This document shows, one piece after another, positions 49,987 to 63,258 of a stretch of DNA of 64,000 nt. The stretch is taken from contig CM037850.1 in assembly GCA_021234535.1 (NCBI GenBank), forward strand, positions 15,189,114 to 15,253,113. The letters are read 5' to 3'. A program made the translations under genes and the position numbers. The stretch's first letter is position 1; each line of letters opens with the position of its first letter. The stretch comes from Stichopus chloronotus (taxonomy: Eukaryota; Echinodermata; Holothuroidea; Aspidochirotida; Stichopodidae). The notes beneath the pieces are model-generated. The model was not told where the DNA came from and searched no databases. It saw only the letters and a program-made list of their open reading frames with translations.

Positions 49987-52730
49987 CAGACGGAGTTACG
50001 TTATTATTGGGAATATAATCCGAATAATATATTAATTCACAATTTCCGACGAAAAAAAAACAAAACACACACACAGTTTTGTTTTCCATTCATTCCGAGG
50101 ACCTCACTGTGCTTTCTTTTGTTTTTTCTTCCTCAACCCTAACCTTATAAATAGACTGTCTATTGTTAATCTTGAGAGGACCTGAGAAATCTATTGAATT
50201 TTCTACAGAGGACCTAAAATCTTTCGTTTCGGTCCTCGATCCCACCCGAAAACAAGGGCACACCCGCACACACGTACACACACAACTTCAATGTTTAGCA
50301 CACGACACTTTTAATCGATGTGAGTCTCAGCTTAATGAGTTCTCTACCTTGAATTTGACCTACATTAGGTGACATCTACAAGATAACGACATTGTGTTTG
50401 AGAGAAAAGAAATTTCATATTCTAGACATATATGCATATTATACTTCTAATCAGTGACATTCAGAAACGTGGTCGAACCTGATCACAGTTCCATATGAGG
50501 TTAAAGAAAAATTTAAATTTGCTATCACAAACTTAAATCGGCTCTACAGGTTTAAGAAATACGTCTTTATGGGCTCTTGACGACAAATGTCGGAACACAT
50601 TGGTTCACACTTTTGGATAAGAGCCAAGAGCATGGCAGCTGCGACCTAATATGTAAGCTTCTGAACACTGGATTTCAAAGCCTATGTGAATAACACCAGA
50701 CGTATTGAAACATTTCCTACGCACTACGTTACCATTACTTGTGAACTGCACACCGAAGTATTTTGATTTGCAATCTCGAAGTTGTGGGACTAATAAACGA
50801 TGGCACTCCAAGCGTTTACTTAACCCAATCGAGAAAAGGTGCAAGCAATAATGTGGAAGCCTGAGGAAGTTACATATTAAAACCAACGGAACCTAAAAAG
50901 GCACCTCTTTAACCGGCAGGTATTCCCAAAGTCTCTGTTTTCATTTCATGCGAAGATAACTCTCATATTGGTTTCTTTCTTCGGTTTAATGAAAGATTCA
51001 AGCACGTGACAAGCCACGTGCTAAAAATACATATATATTAACCCATTGCAAGTATTGTGAGTGAAATTAAAGTGGTTTGTTTATATAAATAGATATTACA
51101 GTAGTCTTTAAGCAAAATATGCCAGTTTGCAATATACAATCTGTGCAAGGTATAGGTAAACTTACTAGCAGAAACAGCCATTCTTTGGAGAAAAAAAAAG
51201 AATCTGCAAGGCTGAACTGGTTGCAATGCTAAATTGAAAGTCTCGTGAACCGTAGAAGCTAACTTAAACCTTAGAGCATGGAAAAAATAGAATGTTGTGT
51301 GAAACGCAAAAGGTGTCATTGGGTAGTAGTTACCTAAATCAATGATTGAGCTAAGAATGAGGATGTGTCAAAATGAGTTGAGTGAGCTGTGATGTTGGCA
51401 TAAACATAAACTGACAGTTACAGGAACTGACTCAGTGTATAGGCCTAGTACAGCCTGACTGCAGCAGAGTACGTAACACTACTACGGTATGCCATTCGCA
51501 CTACACAACTGATGTATGTACCTCTTCATGTCAGTAGCATATCATACACCAAGGTATCTTTTAAACTATATGGCGTTAACTCATCAGCAAATGTACTTCT
51601 GTTACCGTGATGTACTCAGGTTACATAAACAATTCACACAAGACGGTTCAGATGCTAACATGTAGACCTACTGATATGTACATGCATCCTGTATTGATAT
51701 TTCTGCTTTTCTGCATATTTCCCAAAAGAGTGTTGTAACAACTGTTACCCTTTTGTAAGATCTAAGATTTAGGAAACCATTTTACCTTAGTATACCAAAA
51801 ACTAATAAAAACCACAGACGTACACTCTTGAAGGCTCTCATTAAATATGAACATCTACTAGTACTACTGTCTGTCTTTATCAAATTGGTTGAGGGTACCA
51901 TTTTTGCGTGGTGTAGGAAAATCCTTTCTTTTGTAAATGTTTAAGCTTATCGGGTCAAAAAAGTATTTTTTTCTTTTTCCATGTGAGATTTTATTCTTTA
52001 TTTTACTCATGGGCTCTGGTGCAACTTGCATGTTTTATGGTGCATATGGATGTGCAGTGAATTATCTTAAGCACTGAGATAACTAGAGATAGGTTGCTAG
52101 TACAGCAGCAACCATAGGGACTGATTAATTAAAGTCGCTTGCCATTTGGCAATCTTGTTTTTTGAACAAACACTACCGGTATCAAAATATGTCTCAATTA
52201 TTGTTTCTATGGAAACATTCATTCAAAACAATTCCAGTTTATTACTTTCCTTTTGGTTTCTCTTGTTAATTACTGTAAAATCCATCTTTCGCACAATAGT
52301 ATATTGGCTGTATTACATCAGAGTTTGCAATTTTAATTTCTTATCGCTTATTCTAGTATAGCTGTTTGTGTGTATCAAGTTGTAGATCGTTTACTTTGTC
52401 TTGTGATTATTTGCTATCTATGATAGCAGTAACCGTGACTTCATTAGCTTAATGGACAAATGGTTTCTTCGTTCGCCGCATCTAATTACAGTCTCCTAGT
52501 GTTAAGTTTAACCAATGGAAGTTATAGTTAGACTTTCATTCTTATAATGTTCGTCACTAGTAGATCACTTATCTCTGACCGTTCTTCACCGTAGCCTGAT
52601 GGATCACTTTCAATTCAACTGTTAACATATAATGTAATAAGGCTGATCACACAATCAAGTTTTTTTTCGATAGATAGAATTTTGATTTTGTAATTAAAAC
52701 AGAGTTGTAGTTATTTTGTTTTTACCAGAA
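49987..52730. other. Intergenic, no gene recognised
   Basis: Contains CA-rich sequence at about 50258-50288 and a GGACCT-containing stretch at 50098-50240 that reads like repeat debris. A 93-codon minus-strand frame at 50605-50886 is rich in Cys but matches no family I know. No supported exon. Confidence 0.35.
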
Positions 52731-52904
52731 TTTTCTCTATTGTAACATTGGTGAGTTCAAAAGAACTCCCACTGTTGGGGGATGGACTAATAGAGGGCAA
52801 AAGAAAATGTTGGGGACAAAAAAATCGCGCGTAGCCCCTGGCGAGTGGTGTCCACTGGCTCGTCTCGGGACGCCTGGTGAGTTCTAGAGACAAAGCACCG
52901 GGTT

Positions 52905-53340
52905 GGGGTCCAGGGGCGAAGCTCCGGAACCTCTGAGGTTATAGATATCTCTGAGTGAAAAATTAAATGTCAGGATAGGTACATTGTTCTTCAAAGTGCA
53001 ACATTAAACGCAAAGATTCTAGACAATTTTAGTTAATTCGGCTGTTCCTCTGTAAAGTTTACAACTTGAGGATGAGAACTTAAGACCCCTCATTGGTCTA
53101 GGGAAAATTCCCCGTGGGGTCCAGAGATCAGCGTCCCCGGAAGCTTTGAGGTTTTGGCATAAATCTGGGTGAGAAAGTTAAGTCTTAGGATAGGTAAACT
53201 TCAAATATCAAAACTGATGACTCTTTGAAAAGTCCAGAGGGAACGTCTTTTGGGGTCCAGTGGGTGAATCCACCAAAAAATTCGAGGTCTTGACATAACT
53301 CTGGGTGAAGATTTAAGTCTCATAAACTGCCTAGAGCAGA
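52905..53340 (+). repeat. Three diverged tandem copies of a GGGGTCCAG-type repeat
   Basis: Units begin with GGGGTCCAG at 52905, 53116 and 53252. Each continues with a GAAGC/GAATC-like word, then GAGGT(T/C), an ATA..TCTG(A/G)GTGA block and a TTAA(A/G)T(G/C)T block. Copies 1 and 2 also share AGGATAGGTA. Spacing is irregular (211 and 136 bp). The surroundings (52780-52900 and 53420-53510) are similarly G/C-rich with runs such as TGCCCCCATGCCCCC, so the whole 52.75-53.51 kb stretch is probably one old transposon remnant. Confidence 0.7.
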
Positions 53341-53510
53341 GAGACAGGTAAATGCAAAATTACAAACTAAGGAAGGAATTGACATATACCTGTATGTATT
53401 TGTCAGGTCACGTCAGCTTAGTGGGGCAATTGCAGGGAAAAGTTTCTGATGGGGGAGAGGCAAATGCCCCCATGCCCCCTTGGTGCCACCCGTGGACTCA
53501 CCCTTTTATA

Positions 53511-56500
53511 TTTGACGATTGGAAACGAAATAAATGCAACCCAATAGTTTATGTTCTCATCGTATACGGACAGGATTCGGTGGAACAGAGGTGGACTTTC
53601 CACTGAACGTCAGTTATATATTAATTATCTAAATGTACTTTATGAAATGGAAGAATATATTAATATTATCTCATGAACATACAACAATTCCTTGAGAGGT
53701 ACTCATTTTTTTGCAAGTTTGTAAAATCCAGTCTACTATTCTTTATTCATTTAATGCTGACATTTGCAACTAATTGACTGCAGTACTAATTTAACGTAAG
53801 AAGGTTGTTAAAAAAGGTCATTTCTGAAACGCTTTTAAACATTTCTCAGCGCTTAAAGTACTGATCTTCTTCACCTTTTCTTTTAGTACGTTCAAACTTG
53901 AATTTTAATTTGACAAAGTAGTACATACTAGCCCGAACCGGCCTATTTGTCCTCAACCTACTATGGAACGTACCGTATTAAATTGTCCCTTCATAGATAT
54001 ACATTTGAAGTGGCGGATAAGTCCAGTGATGGATACCAACAGTTCCTTTTCATTAATTATTTCTAGCTTATTCTATTGACTTTTCAAATGTCATATTCCT
54101 GACTCTCTCTTTATTTGCAGTCATCGTAAAACGTTCTCATTGCACGCATTCCCGTAGGCTGGTGACATATCTCTCTTGGTTTCCTCATAAGTTCCAACTT
54201 TCTTTTTTCTATTTGTGTCTTGCTCTCGGTAACGTCTCTGCATCTTTCCTTAAAAAGATCTGTGTCCATCATCCAAATGGTCAAATTTTCTCTTGGATAT
54301 TAGATCAGTCTCTCAGACTCTCCTTGGGTATAAGAATTCTTCATCATCATCCTCAAGCTTGACGATCGTATTTCATCTCAGAACGGAAGATTGAAGAATT
54401 TCCTGTCTGATGTAGATTTTTTTTGTCTTTCTTTATCTTTATGGATATTGGGATAGGAGCTTTCTCTTTTGTCGAAGTTATAATCAGAAACGATTCCTAT
54501 CTCTCCTTTGTGTCATCATCTCCTCCAGACACATCACTGAGAGGAATCAAGAACTGATGTCTTTCCCACCAAGGACACGTTTGTGATATTTTTACAGCTT
54601 CCAGCACAAGCAGCAAGCCATGCGTCTGTAAGGTTACAAAGTCACGCATGCTTCAAAAATAAACACTACCTTCGTATGCAGAAGGAGAAAAACTATTGTA
54701 GAATGATCACGAATTTACCTGTCGGTGAACTTAAACGGAAAATTATACTCTGTCCTTGACAGTACATAGAATATACCTAATGTGGAAAACATGAGAAAAG
54801 GAACATTGTTACTCTTGACATTTTTTCTGAAAAACAACTTTAGTAAAACAATGACATAAAGAATACTTGTTCAATGTGATAAAAAAAAATAAGCGGCTTA
54901 CAGCATACACCAAAACCAGTCAAAGAGCATCAGTTTCACAGTTGCTATTTAATAGGACACGCATGCGATAATAGAGAGTAAAAACATTTCAGAACTAGAA
55001 AGGACGAAATCTTTGCAGCAACCTGAAACAAACCAAAGTTTTACCAAAGTTACCACAACGCGACTGACTAAAGTTGACGAGGGCCACCACGTTAACGTAA
55101 CTTTGGTTTGAGGTAGGAAGTGTCGATGAAACCAAAACATTAAAGTTTAGTTTAAAATACTTCCTCGTAATTAAATTACCTAGGTATAGGATACACTATA
55201 CAATGTACACCCTCAACTGTTATACCTTGATGTATTAAATTCATAGTCCAAGAGTTTTCTTATAATGAATCTTTTTTTTATTTTCTTTCCTTTTATCTTT
55301 ATTTTGAATACTTCCAATGAAACCGGAGACAGAAAGAAAAAGAAAACTTTATGCTTTTGAACGACTGCAATTTTAATAACAAATACCATTTTAACGAAAT
55401 ATAAAATGGATCGTAAAAATCACGCACATTGGCGTTCCAACTAACCGTATGTGTTTAAAATCACTCGCAACGTGAGCTTTTCTCTTTTCATTTTTAACTT
55501 AATAAAGAAACCTGGAGCTGTCAAAGCCAACTCCTCATTAACAATCTCGACGCTGTCAGCTTCTCTGAAAATGTCCTCTTAATTCAATTTCAGGAATTCA
55601 TTTCACTCCAACAACCGCATAGATCACAGATCCTCATGACGATTCCACTCATGTCTTTTTTTTTTTTATTATCTTTCTATTTTTGGTAGTTTTTCCCCTT
55701 AGGGGTGAGGTGGGGTGAATTTGTTCTTCTGTCTCATTCTGCTATTAGTGTGCACATTTAAATGGGACACAGATATCTGATCTGACCCTAAAAATGTTGT
55801 ACGCCCCTTGATTTGTTTTGGTTAAAAATATGTTAAAATTTTGTCACATGTGCCGGTGGTCCATTATTATTTTCTTTGTCTTTTTTTGGTAGGGGCTTTC
55901 CCATTTAAATCTGACCTGACTTTTTCTGATATTTTCCGATTAAAAATTAAAATGATTCACTTATGTAATATACCATGATCTTCAAAACCTCGTTATCATT
56001 TGAGCTGCTCTATATCATGTCAATTATAAGGCTGCAATTATAATTTGCCCAATGTAGAAACTTGAGTGAGATCAAATTTCAAGTAAACAAACATATAAAT
56101 TATGACGTCATTTGGATACACCCTTTACTTAATAATGTTAATATAATACAATAATAATAATACGATAAGTTTATCCGATTTGTTTCATTGCTTTCTCCTG
56201 TTTACCTTGAAGTATTACAGAGTATTAGATTAATGAAATATAAACATGCTTATAGAAATTGTTTAATGCTTAGAAAAATTAAACACTCCAAAGTGTCCAT
56301 TCAGGTGACATTTCAGGGCTTCTCAAATGAACAATCATATTTTTTTTTACAGATGCTTCAAACCCCAAACAAATATCATGTTTATAACTCAAAGACATTG
56401 TTGTTTGAAGCGAGACTGCTCTGGTCAAGAAACATTTTCTATTGCTGCGATGTCACGAATTTTTATGTTATACACCTTCAAATTACTGCAAAAAGTCTTC

Positions 56501-57340
56501 GACGTTCTTTGAAATTGAAGTACTTATTTAACCTTTAGTTATGACATCAGGTGAAGAAATTTGATTGGGATTATCGTAGATTGCAACTTAAAATTTTGTG
56601 AAAATAAAGGTCCCAACTTTATAAAGTTGAAATTATGTTTCTTTCAAGGAAGTGGAAATGAATGTTCCATTAGTTTGTATGTTATGACATCACACATTTT
56701 ACTTAATGTACCACTGTGAAATAGACATTTCTGTTAAAATGTTTAACTTCCAAACAGAACATGCTATTGCAATATAGCTGTCAGTTATGTTTTCGTTTAT
56801 GAAAGTTCAGTTCTTTCCATTAGTCAACCTCTTTGAGCTATTGTTGGATTCTTCATCTCAGGCTGATTTTTCAGTTCGTTAAAATCCATTAAGTTGATTT
56901 CCATTCCTAAACGTAACAAGAGCAAAGAATGTTGCTAAAGCTCAGCTGTAGCTGTTATAGGGAAACCATTGGAGGAAGAAACAACTGAAAGAGACGTAAA
57001 GTGTATGGGCAAAATATTTCTTTAACTTCTGAATATAGCGTGGAAATGGATGGACTTGATGGTTTTGAATGTTTTATAGAAATGGCAAGTTAACAAAGAA
57101 AATATAATGTTAACTGAAAAGTTACTTTAACTAACGTAATTAATTGTTATTAGTCGTTAAATCATTTAACAGTAAAAGGTGGCAATCCCTATTGCATTGA
57201 TAGAGTTGGAAATTTATCTTAAAATTGGTTGGCCTAGAAAAAATATTTGGCGTTATACAATCATCTTGAAGTAGATAAAAGTAGTAATGTACTCTGTTAT
57301 ACTTGTTACACATGTAGTACCAGAAGCTTTGAAAGTATCA
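53511..57340. other. Intergenic, no gene recognised
   Basis: About 3.8 kb of AT-rich sequence. Open frames up to 116 codons (56188-56538) have no recognisable domain. No transposon ends were identified. Confidence 0.4.
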
Positions 57341-58690
57341 TTACAAAGTATTACAACATAGTAAAAAATATGAAGTTTAATGTGTAGGCCTACAAGATGT
57401 GGCTTTTCTTTACACTGAAAATAATGAGCGATCTCTGAACTTTCGATTGTATTTTGAAAAAATGCAGAAGAGTAATTAAAGTATTAACAGCACAACGTAC
57501 AACAGCATAGTAGAATATATATAAAGAATAGAATATATATAAAGCTTAATGTGATAACTTGAGTTTTATTTACATTGAAGATAGTATGGGTTTTTAACTT
57601 GTTTTTGTCTGTTGACAGAAAGGGTGAAAGTGTGAAATAATGGGCCTACGGGTTTCACGTTGACAGTAACTATATTTTTAATTCCTAATGTTATTTACCA
57701 TCATGTTCTTGGTTACTAAGAAAAGCCGTAATCAAGTTTCCACAGTAGTTGTTCATAAGGTAGAATTTTGTAAATTCTTTGTGAAGTGAAAGACTATGTA
57801 AATGAACACATAGCACACTACAATTTTCCATTTCAGGTTTGTTGCAGATGCAACAAATTTGGCTGAAGTTCAGGAAAAACAGCTGGAATTTTTGTTTCAA
57901 AATATGTTGAGAGTAGGTGTATTATTAATTCCTAATAATATTTACAATCATGTTCTTGGTTACTGATTCAAGTCGCACACAAGTCTCCACAATAGTTGTG
58001 TAGGAAGTAGAATTTGGTAGCATTCTTTGTGAAGTGAAAGATCATGCAATTGAGCAGTTAGCACACTGCAAGTGTTTTCCTTGTGGGGAGGGATGGAAGA
58101 AGATGGATGAACTGAGAAATTTTTGATTTTACAAATTTTCCACGTGGCTGGAAACTGCATCTTACAAGTGATCTATTTTGCAAGTGCATTGGAGTAATGT
58201 AGAAAATGTTTAGCATTACTTCAAGATGTATGTGGATGGTCTGTCTTTTAGTTCATCAGGCATACCCTACTACTGTCAGCAGCAGCCAATTTTGAGTTAT
58301 GCTATTTGTTGAAAGCAAGACTCACTGAAAGTGAATGCAGATCTTTCAGGTTATACTTCCAAAAATGAGGAACTGAAAGCATGATTCCTTGAACTCAAGA
58401 AATTTCCTGAACTTTTACACATATCCTTAAGTTTTTCCTCCATGTATCGGGGGGGGGGGGGGTAATAAATGATGAATTAACCGAAAATTTTGGACTTGAC
58501 AAATTCCCTAATGGCTGGAATCTGAATCTTCCAAGTGTTTTATTCTGCAGTGCAATTGACCAATGAACAATATAGTTAGAACGGCAGCAGTCAATTTTGA
58601 GTTGTGCTGAACGCTGAAGAAGCCTTCTTTAACAAGTGATAATAACGTGTTATCAGTAATACAAGGTTTAACCAATGTCAAATGCAACGC
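57341..58690. repeat. Cluster of diverged local tandem duplications
   Basis: Segment 57679-57820 recurs at 57927-58070; the two share AATTCCTAAT, ATCATGTTCTTGGTTACT, TTCTTTGTGAAGTGAAAGA and TAGCACACT. Segment about 58115-58350 recurs at about 58485-58615; these share TGGCTGGAA, a TTCCAAGTG/CTTACAAGTG block, and GTCAATTTTGAGTTGTGCT/GCCAATTTTGAGTTATGCT. Further upstream a weaker pair lies at 57358 and 57505, with a doubled AGAATATATATAAAG at 57512-57545. Open frames on the minus strand at 57691-57900 and 57960-58160 are similar to each other only because of the duplication. A 14-base G run lies at 58449-58462. The source is unknown. Confidence 0.7.
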
Positions 58691-58791
58691 CAATTTGTCG
58701 CAATATATAAGTAACTCGTCGATAGTTGCGGCAGGTAATTGTCATATTGTTGTGAAAACCTGTAATACAATGGTATAATTGTACCATATTT

Positions 58792-60619
58792 TCTCATAAA
58801 AATGTGCTGTTTCGAAAGTATCTGAATAATCCTACTATTAACAACAAATCGAAGTTATCATCTTATCAACGTGTTCTCTAACGTATTATTCGATTTGTTA
58901 GTGCCTCGTATTACAGAAACATTGTGACGACTAGACAAACCAGTTCTAAGCATGCTTGGTCAGTTATTAATTCCCAACTTAAAGGAAAGCAGAAACGCCG
59001 TTTTCATATAAGCTTAATCCGTTGTAATGGAGCTACCTACTCAAATGATTGTGATATAGCTAATGCTTTGAGTGACTTCTTTTCATCAGTAGGCCGTATG
59101 CTAAGCCAGAGACTAGATTCACCTGTACGCCCATCCACATTCTTAGCAAATCCCTGTAATGATTCAACTTTTCTTACACCCGTATCTGAGTGTGAAATTC
59201 TTACACTCTTCAACAGACTAAAAGATGGTAAAGCCCATGGAATCGATGGAATCCCTGTTAGGCTAGTGAAATCTATCTCTCATGCATTAGCCCCCATACT
59301 CACATATATCTTTAATAACGTCTTTACCTCTGGTGTATATCCCGATGCCCTTAAAATTGCAAAGGTTATTCCATTATTCAAAAAGGGTGATCCCTCGTTA
59401 CCTGAAAATTATCGGCCCATTAGTTTACTACCATGTTTAGATAAGATTCTTGAAAGCGTAATTGAAAAAAGAGTGCGATGTTTTCTTAATAGGCACGATG
59501 ATTTTATAAATTTCAAGTTGGTTTTCGGTAGGGGCATTCAACATCTCATGCTTTATTAGAAGTTGTTGACAACATTCGCGTAAATTTAGATCAGGGTTAT
59601 AATGTGATAGGGTTGTATTTATACCTTAAGAAAGCTTTTGACACTGTTGACCACGTAATACTATTACAAAAACTTTTACACTACGGTATTCGTGGCAAAG
59701 CTTACGATATTTTCTGTAGTTACTTATTGAATAGAAAGCAATGTACTTTTATGAATAATTCCTATTCACACTATGCAGATGTTACCACTGAAGTACCCCA
59801 AGGTTCTGTTTTAGGACCTCTACTTTTTCTCATTTGTGTTAATGATATTCACCATGCTGCCCCCAATGCATCAACTCGTCTTTTTGCCGACGATACAAAC
59901 GTTTTTCTAGTAAAGACTGTTCACATTTGATTGAAATGGCTACCGATACACTAAGCCACTTACAAATATGGCTTGAGTCAAATAAACTTACCCTCCATGT
60001 CGATAATACCTCCTTTACAATCTTTCATTAGAGAAAAACCTGTAATCATGCATGCATTGACAGCTTTTGCTTCAATAGTACCAGGATTAGGAAATCGAAT
60101 TTTTCAAAGTATTTAGGTTTAGTTATTGACGAAAATTTAACATGGAAGCAGCATGTGAATGACTTACGCAATTCCCTACTTAAATGTATTGGTATTTTTT
60201 ATCATATTAGTGACATTCTTCCAGTTGATACTGCAGTTCAGATTTACTAGTCTTTTATTTATTCTAGACTTACTAATGCTATTGAAGTCTATGTTACAGC
60301 CTGTGCTACTGTCCTTAAACCTCTCCAGACATTTCAAAATGGTATACTTAAGCTTCTCTTAAATAAGCCGAGACGGTTCAGTAAAAATCAGTTGTATTTT
60401 GATTATAACATATTAAAAATCAAGGATATCCACACGTATTGCATGGGTGTAATTGTTTTTAAATATTGTAATGCTATGCTACCGAAGGTATTATCTAATG
60501 TAATAAAGCCACCTAATGTTGCCCAGTTCCCAATGCAGACCCGCCACAATTGCCCTCTTTTCAGCAACCAATCACAAAACTTTACACGGCAAATGAGTTC
60601 TCCGAAATTATTGTTATAA
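58792..60619 (+). pseudogene. Broken LINE reverse transcriptase (ORF2 fragment)
   Basis: Pieces in order: KNVLFRKYLNNPTI (58798, a linker seen in such ORF2 proteins), an in-frame stop just before RIIRF, then 58924-59559 with SSKHAWSVIN, KAHGIDGIP, FKKGDPSLPENYRPISLLP (reverse transcriptase motifs 1-2). A one-base shift near 59520-59545 leads into SHALLEVVDNI and LYLYLKKAFDTVDH (motif A region; the usual catalytic Asp is Tyr, codon 59622-59624). VPQGSVLGPLLFL (motif B) and LFADDTNVF (motif C, FADD intact) follow. Another shift near 59912 leads to DCSHLIEMATDTL. A stop near 60028, then KYLGLVIDENLTW, a stop near 60248, and the C-terminal portion to 60619 follow. It is inactive. Confidence 0.88.
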
Positions 60620-60930
60620 TGTTTGGCACAAACTTTCCCCTAGTGTTAGATCAAGCCCTTCACTCCATTTTTTTCAAAGGAATTTGAAATTTTTCCTCAT
60701 AAGTAGTTACCATTAGCAAAGTCTTAGTCATTAGTCTCAATTCTCTTTACTCTGTCAAGTTTTTCTCTTTTCTTCTTGCCATCATTTTGTCTATGTTTGT
60801 ATGGTCACTAGCCTTGATAAACTGTATTGTTTATCTAGTGTCCATCATATGTACTTTGTTTTTTAGCATTTGTTAAATGATACCTCTGTTGATGATTGTT
60901 GTACATATGGGAAGTAAATTGAATTGAATA
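58792..60930 (+). mobile_element. 5'-truncated Jockey/CR1-group non-LTR retrotransposon (LINE)
   Basis: The element carries the second half of ORF2: the linker upstream of the reverse transcriptase, the reverse transcriptase, and the C-terminal region. It ends in an A+T-rich 3' tail with repeated AATTG (60916-60930), typical of Jockey/CR1-type elements. The apurinic-type endonuclease domain and ORF1 are absent, consistent with 5' truncation during insertion. No clear target duplication was found. Clade assignment (Jockey/CR1 superfamily) is by motif resemblance only. Confidence 0.85.
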
Positions 60931-62542
60931 TACGCAACACTATCAGTGTGGCCATGGCGTACCCATGCTTGACTAACCGATTTAGATAATTTGCACACCA
61001 ACAAAAGTGAACAGTGTGTTGCTACCTGAGTTGAAGGCGTGTGTGGAGCGTGATTATCAGATGAACTTCGATAAAGTCAGCACCCTTCCACATGTGGGGT
61101 ATAAAGCTGGTCACAATGATTACATACGTAACAAAACATTCCATCGAAGCAAAGTTCATTAGACATGAGTAAGTCTGAACTTAACAAAATAATTAAAATC
61201 ATATGCGTAATCACATGCCAAAAAAAAAAAAAAAAAAAGCCTCGGAATAACAGACCAATGAATTTCGCTGCTTGTACCCATTGAACCACTTGAAGTGAAT
61301 TTAGGACCACCAATTTTCGTCATAGTTCCAAGTAGAAATATGTATTTTACGCGGGAGAATTTTAGTTATGTGTCATTAATATTGTTGTATTCATGCCCTA
61401 AAAGTGAAAAAGAGCCTTTAATTCATTGGTCTTAATGAATGATGACAACAGTAAATTTGCCCCATTTTTCCTAGCAATTACAATAATTCAAAAAATAGTT
61501 ATTTGCCTTTACTATAAATACAACGAACCAACTCGTCTCATGAACCATCAGAGGGGAGAGGAGCTAAACCGAGTCACGTAATAAAGAAAAACATACACAT
61601 TAAGTAACATGACGGTTTCTACCATTTTGCAACTTATTAAAAAAGTGAATATTTGCGTGCTTATGTGCTAGAATTCATCCTCACCTTAAAGAATTAGAAC
61701 TGAACGGAGGTAAGAAGTAAAATCTATATGTGTCTCACAATACCCATACTCTACGTCCAGTGTTGTATATTTTACTGTCAACGTGGCAGTTAATGACTAT
61801 ATTAGAAAACCATGTGAACGATATGACCTATACAGAATCTAAATCATTAGCTCGATAGTTTCATCTGGTCAACTAATTTAGTATCCTTGTATGCTTGAGT
61901 GTGTCCCTTGAGAATTCAAACAAACACACACTCTCACACACACGTTGACACACACATGTACTTACAAATCGATTTTATAACACAAGATTTGAAGATTTAA
62001 TGTATCTTAATATAATTTGTAGGATGAGTTCATACAGTGGTAAAGACAAACAAAACTTTACTTTTTTAATGAACTGCTCAGAACAACAACCAAATGAAAC
62101 AGAAATTTATCATGCAGGTGTCTTCAAACTTGTGGGGCAGGGTTCACGGAGAGAAACCATTCAACCAGAAATTATTTTCGATATTTCACACTCTTAGAAA
62201 GAACTGTTCGCTCGGAATGTTGTCCGTGAAGAGAATTTTTACAGCTACAGTGCCCAGAGCATGGTAAAGTCTTCCTCTGTAGAGTTCAAATACACTAGTA
62301 TATATGCTCAAGCCAGACCAGTGTAGAATCAGTGGATCAATAACGCCTCGCGATGTTGGCCCAACCACTGAAAACTGTTAAAAGATATTGATGAACAGAT
62401 GAGTTATTTCTCTATTACTTTATTTCAACCTATAGGGATGAAGAAAGGAAAGGTCGTCATAGTGATATCGTAGGTAACAAACCAATATGTAAGTGGTGTG
62501 CTTAACATTTCTAACTACTGTATGTTAAACCCAAGTAAAACC
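60931..62542. other. Intergenic, no gene recognised
   Basis: Contains a 19-base poly-A run (61219-61238) and a (CA)n-rich stretch at about 61920-61960. No supported exon or transposon. Confidence 0.4.
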
Positions 62543-62684
<142 letters not shown>

Positions 62685-62886
62685 AGGGTACAACAAAACT
62701 ATCAGAATATTTTTGGATACAAATGTCCCGTACATCGCCGAAAATCGATTTTCTCATGTTTCGCAAGAGTAAGCTCCTGGAATCGTACTGTTAGTATTTT
62801 TATGGATGAAAAACATTCTTCAAGACATTTTTTTACGTTTCGGAGCATAAAAGATTCTATACAGAACTTCTGCGAATCCTAGTTAA

Positions 62887-63254
62887 AGGGGCTCATTGAG
62901 TTGATATCAGTAAAGATTGCGGTGATTTTGAAGTATACAAACACACGACAATACTCACAATTAGCATAATTAATCAAGTTTCACATCCAATAGTTATATG
63001 AAAACTGTCAATTTTTTCGAATTTTTGACCGTTACTTGCTCTGATTGTGTGCATGTGAATGTACTAATGTGAAAATGTATGGTCACAAAGTTTCAAAAAC
63101 CAAATTTAATCGTTGGTTACTCACTCATTAATGTTCCAACGTATGTAAAACTTTGGGATCCTTTTAGTTTGACTGTTTGTCATTAGTATGTGAAGGAAAC
63201 TTGACCGGTTTAGAAAAATTGAGTGAATTTCACAAAACAACTCAATGAGCCTCT
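62887..63254. mobile_element. TTAA-flanked MITE (368 bp)
   Basis: The left end AGGGGCTCATTGAGTTG (62887) is the complement of the right end, CAACTCAATGAGCCTCT (ending 63254), with one mismatch over 17 bases. TTAA lies directly outside both ends (62883-62886 and 63255-63258), fitting the TTAA target duplication of Kolobok- and piggyBac-type transposons. There is no coding part; the interior is AT-rich. Confidence 0.8.
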
Positions 63255-63258
63255 TTAA

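Noticed and set aside
50605..50886. 93-codon Cys-containing minus frame
   Set aside because: Cysteine spacing fits no extracellular module I know, and there are no flanking exons to support it.
56188..56538. 116-codon + frame
   Set aside because: Low-complexity A+T-rich chance frame without recognisable motifs.
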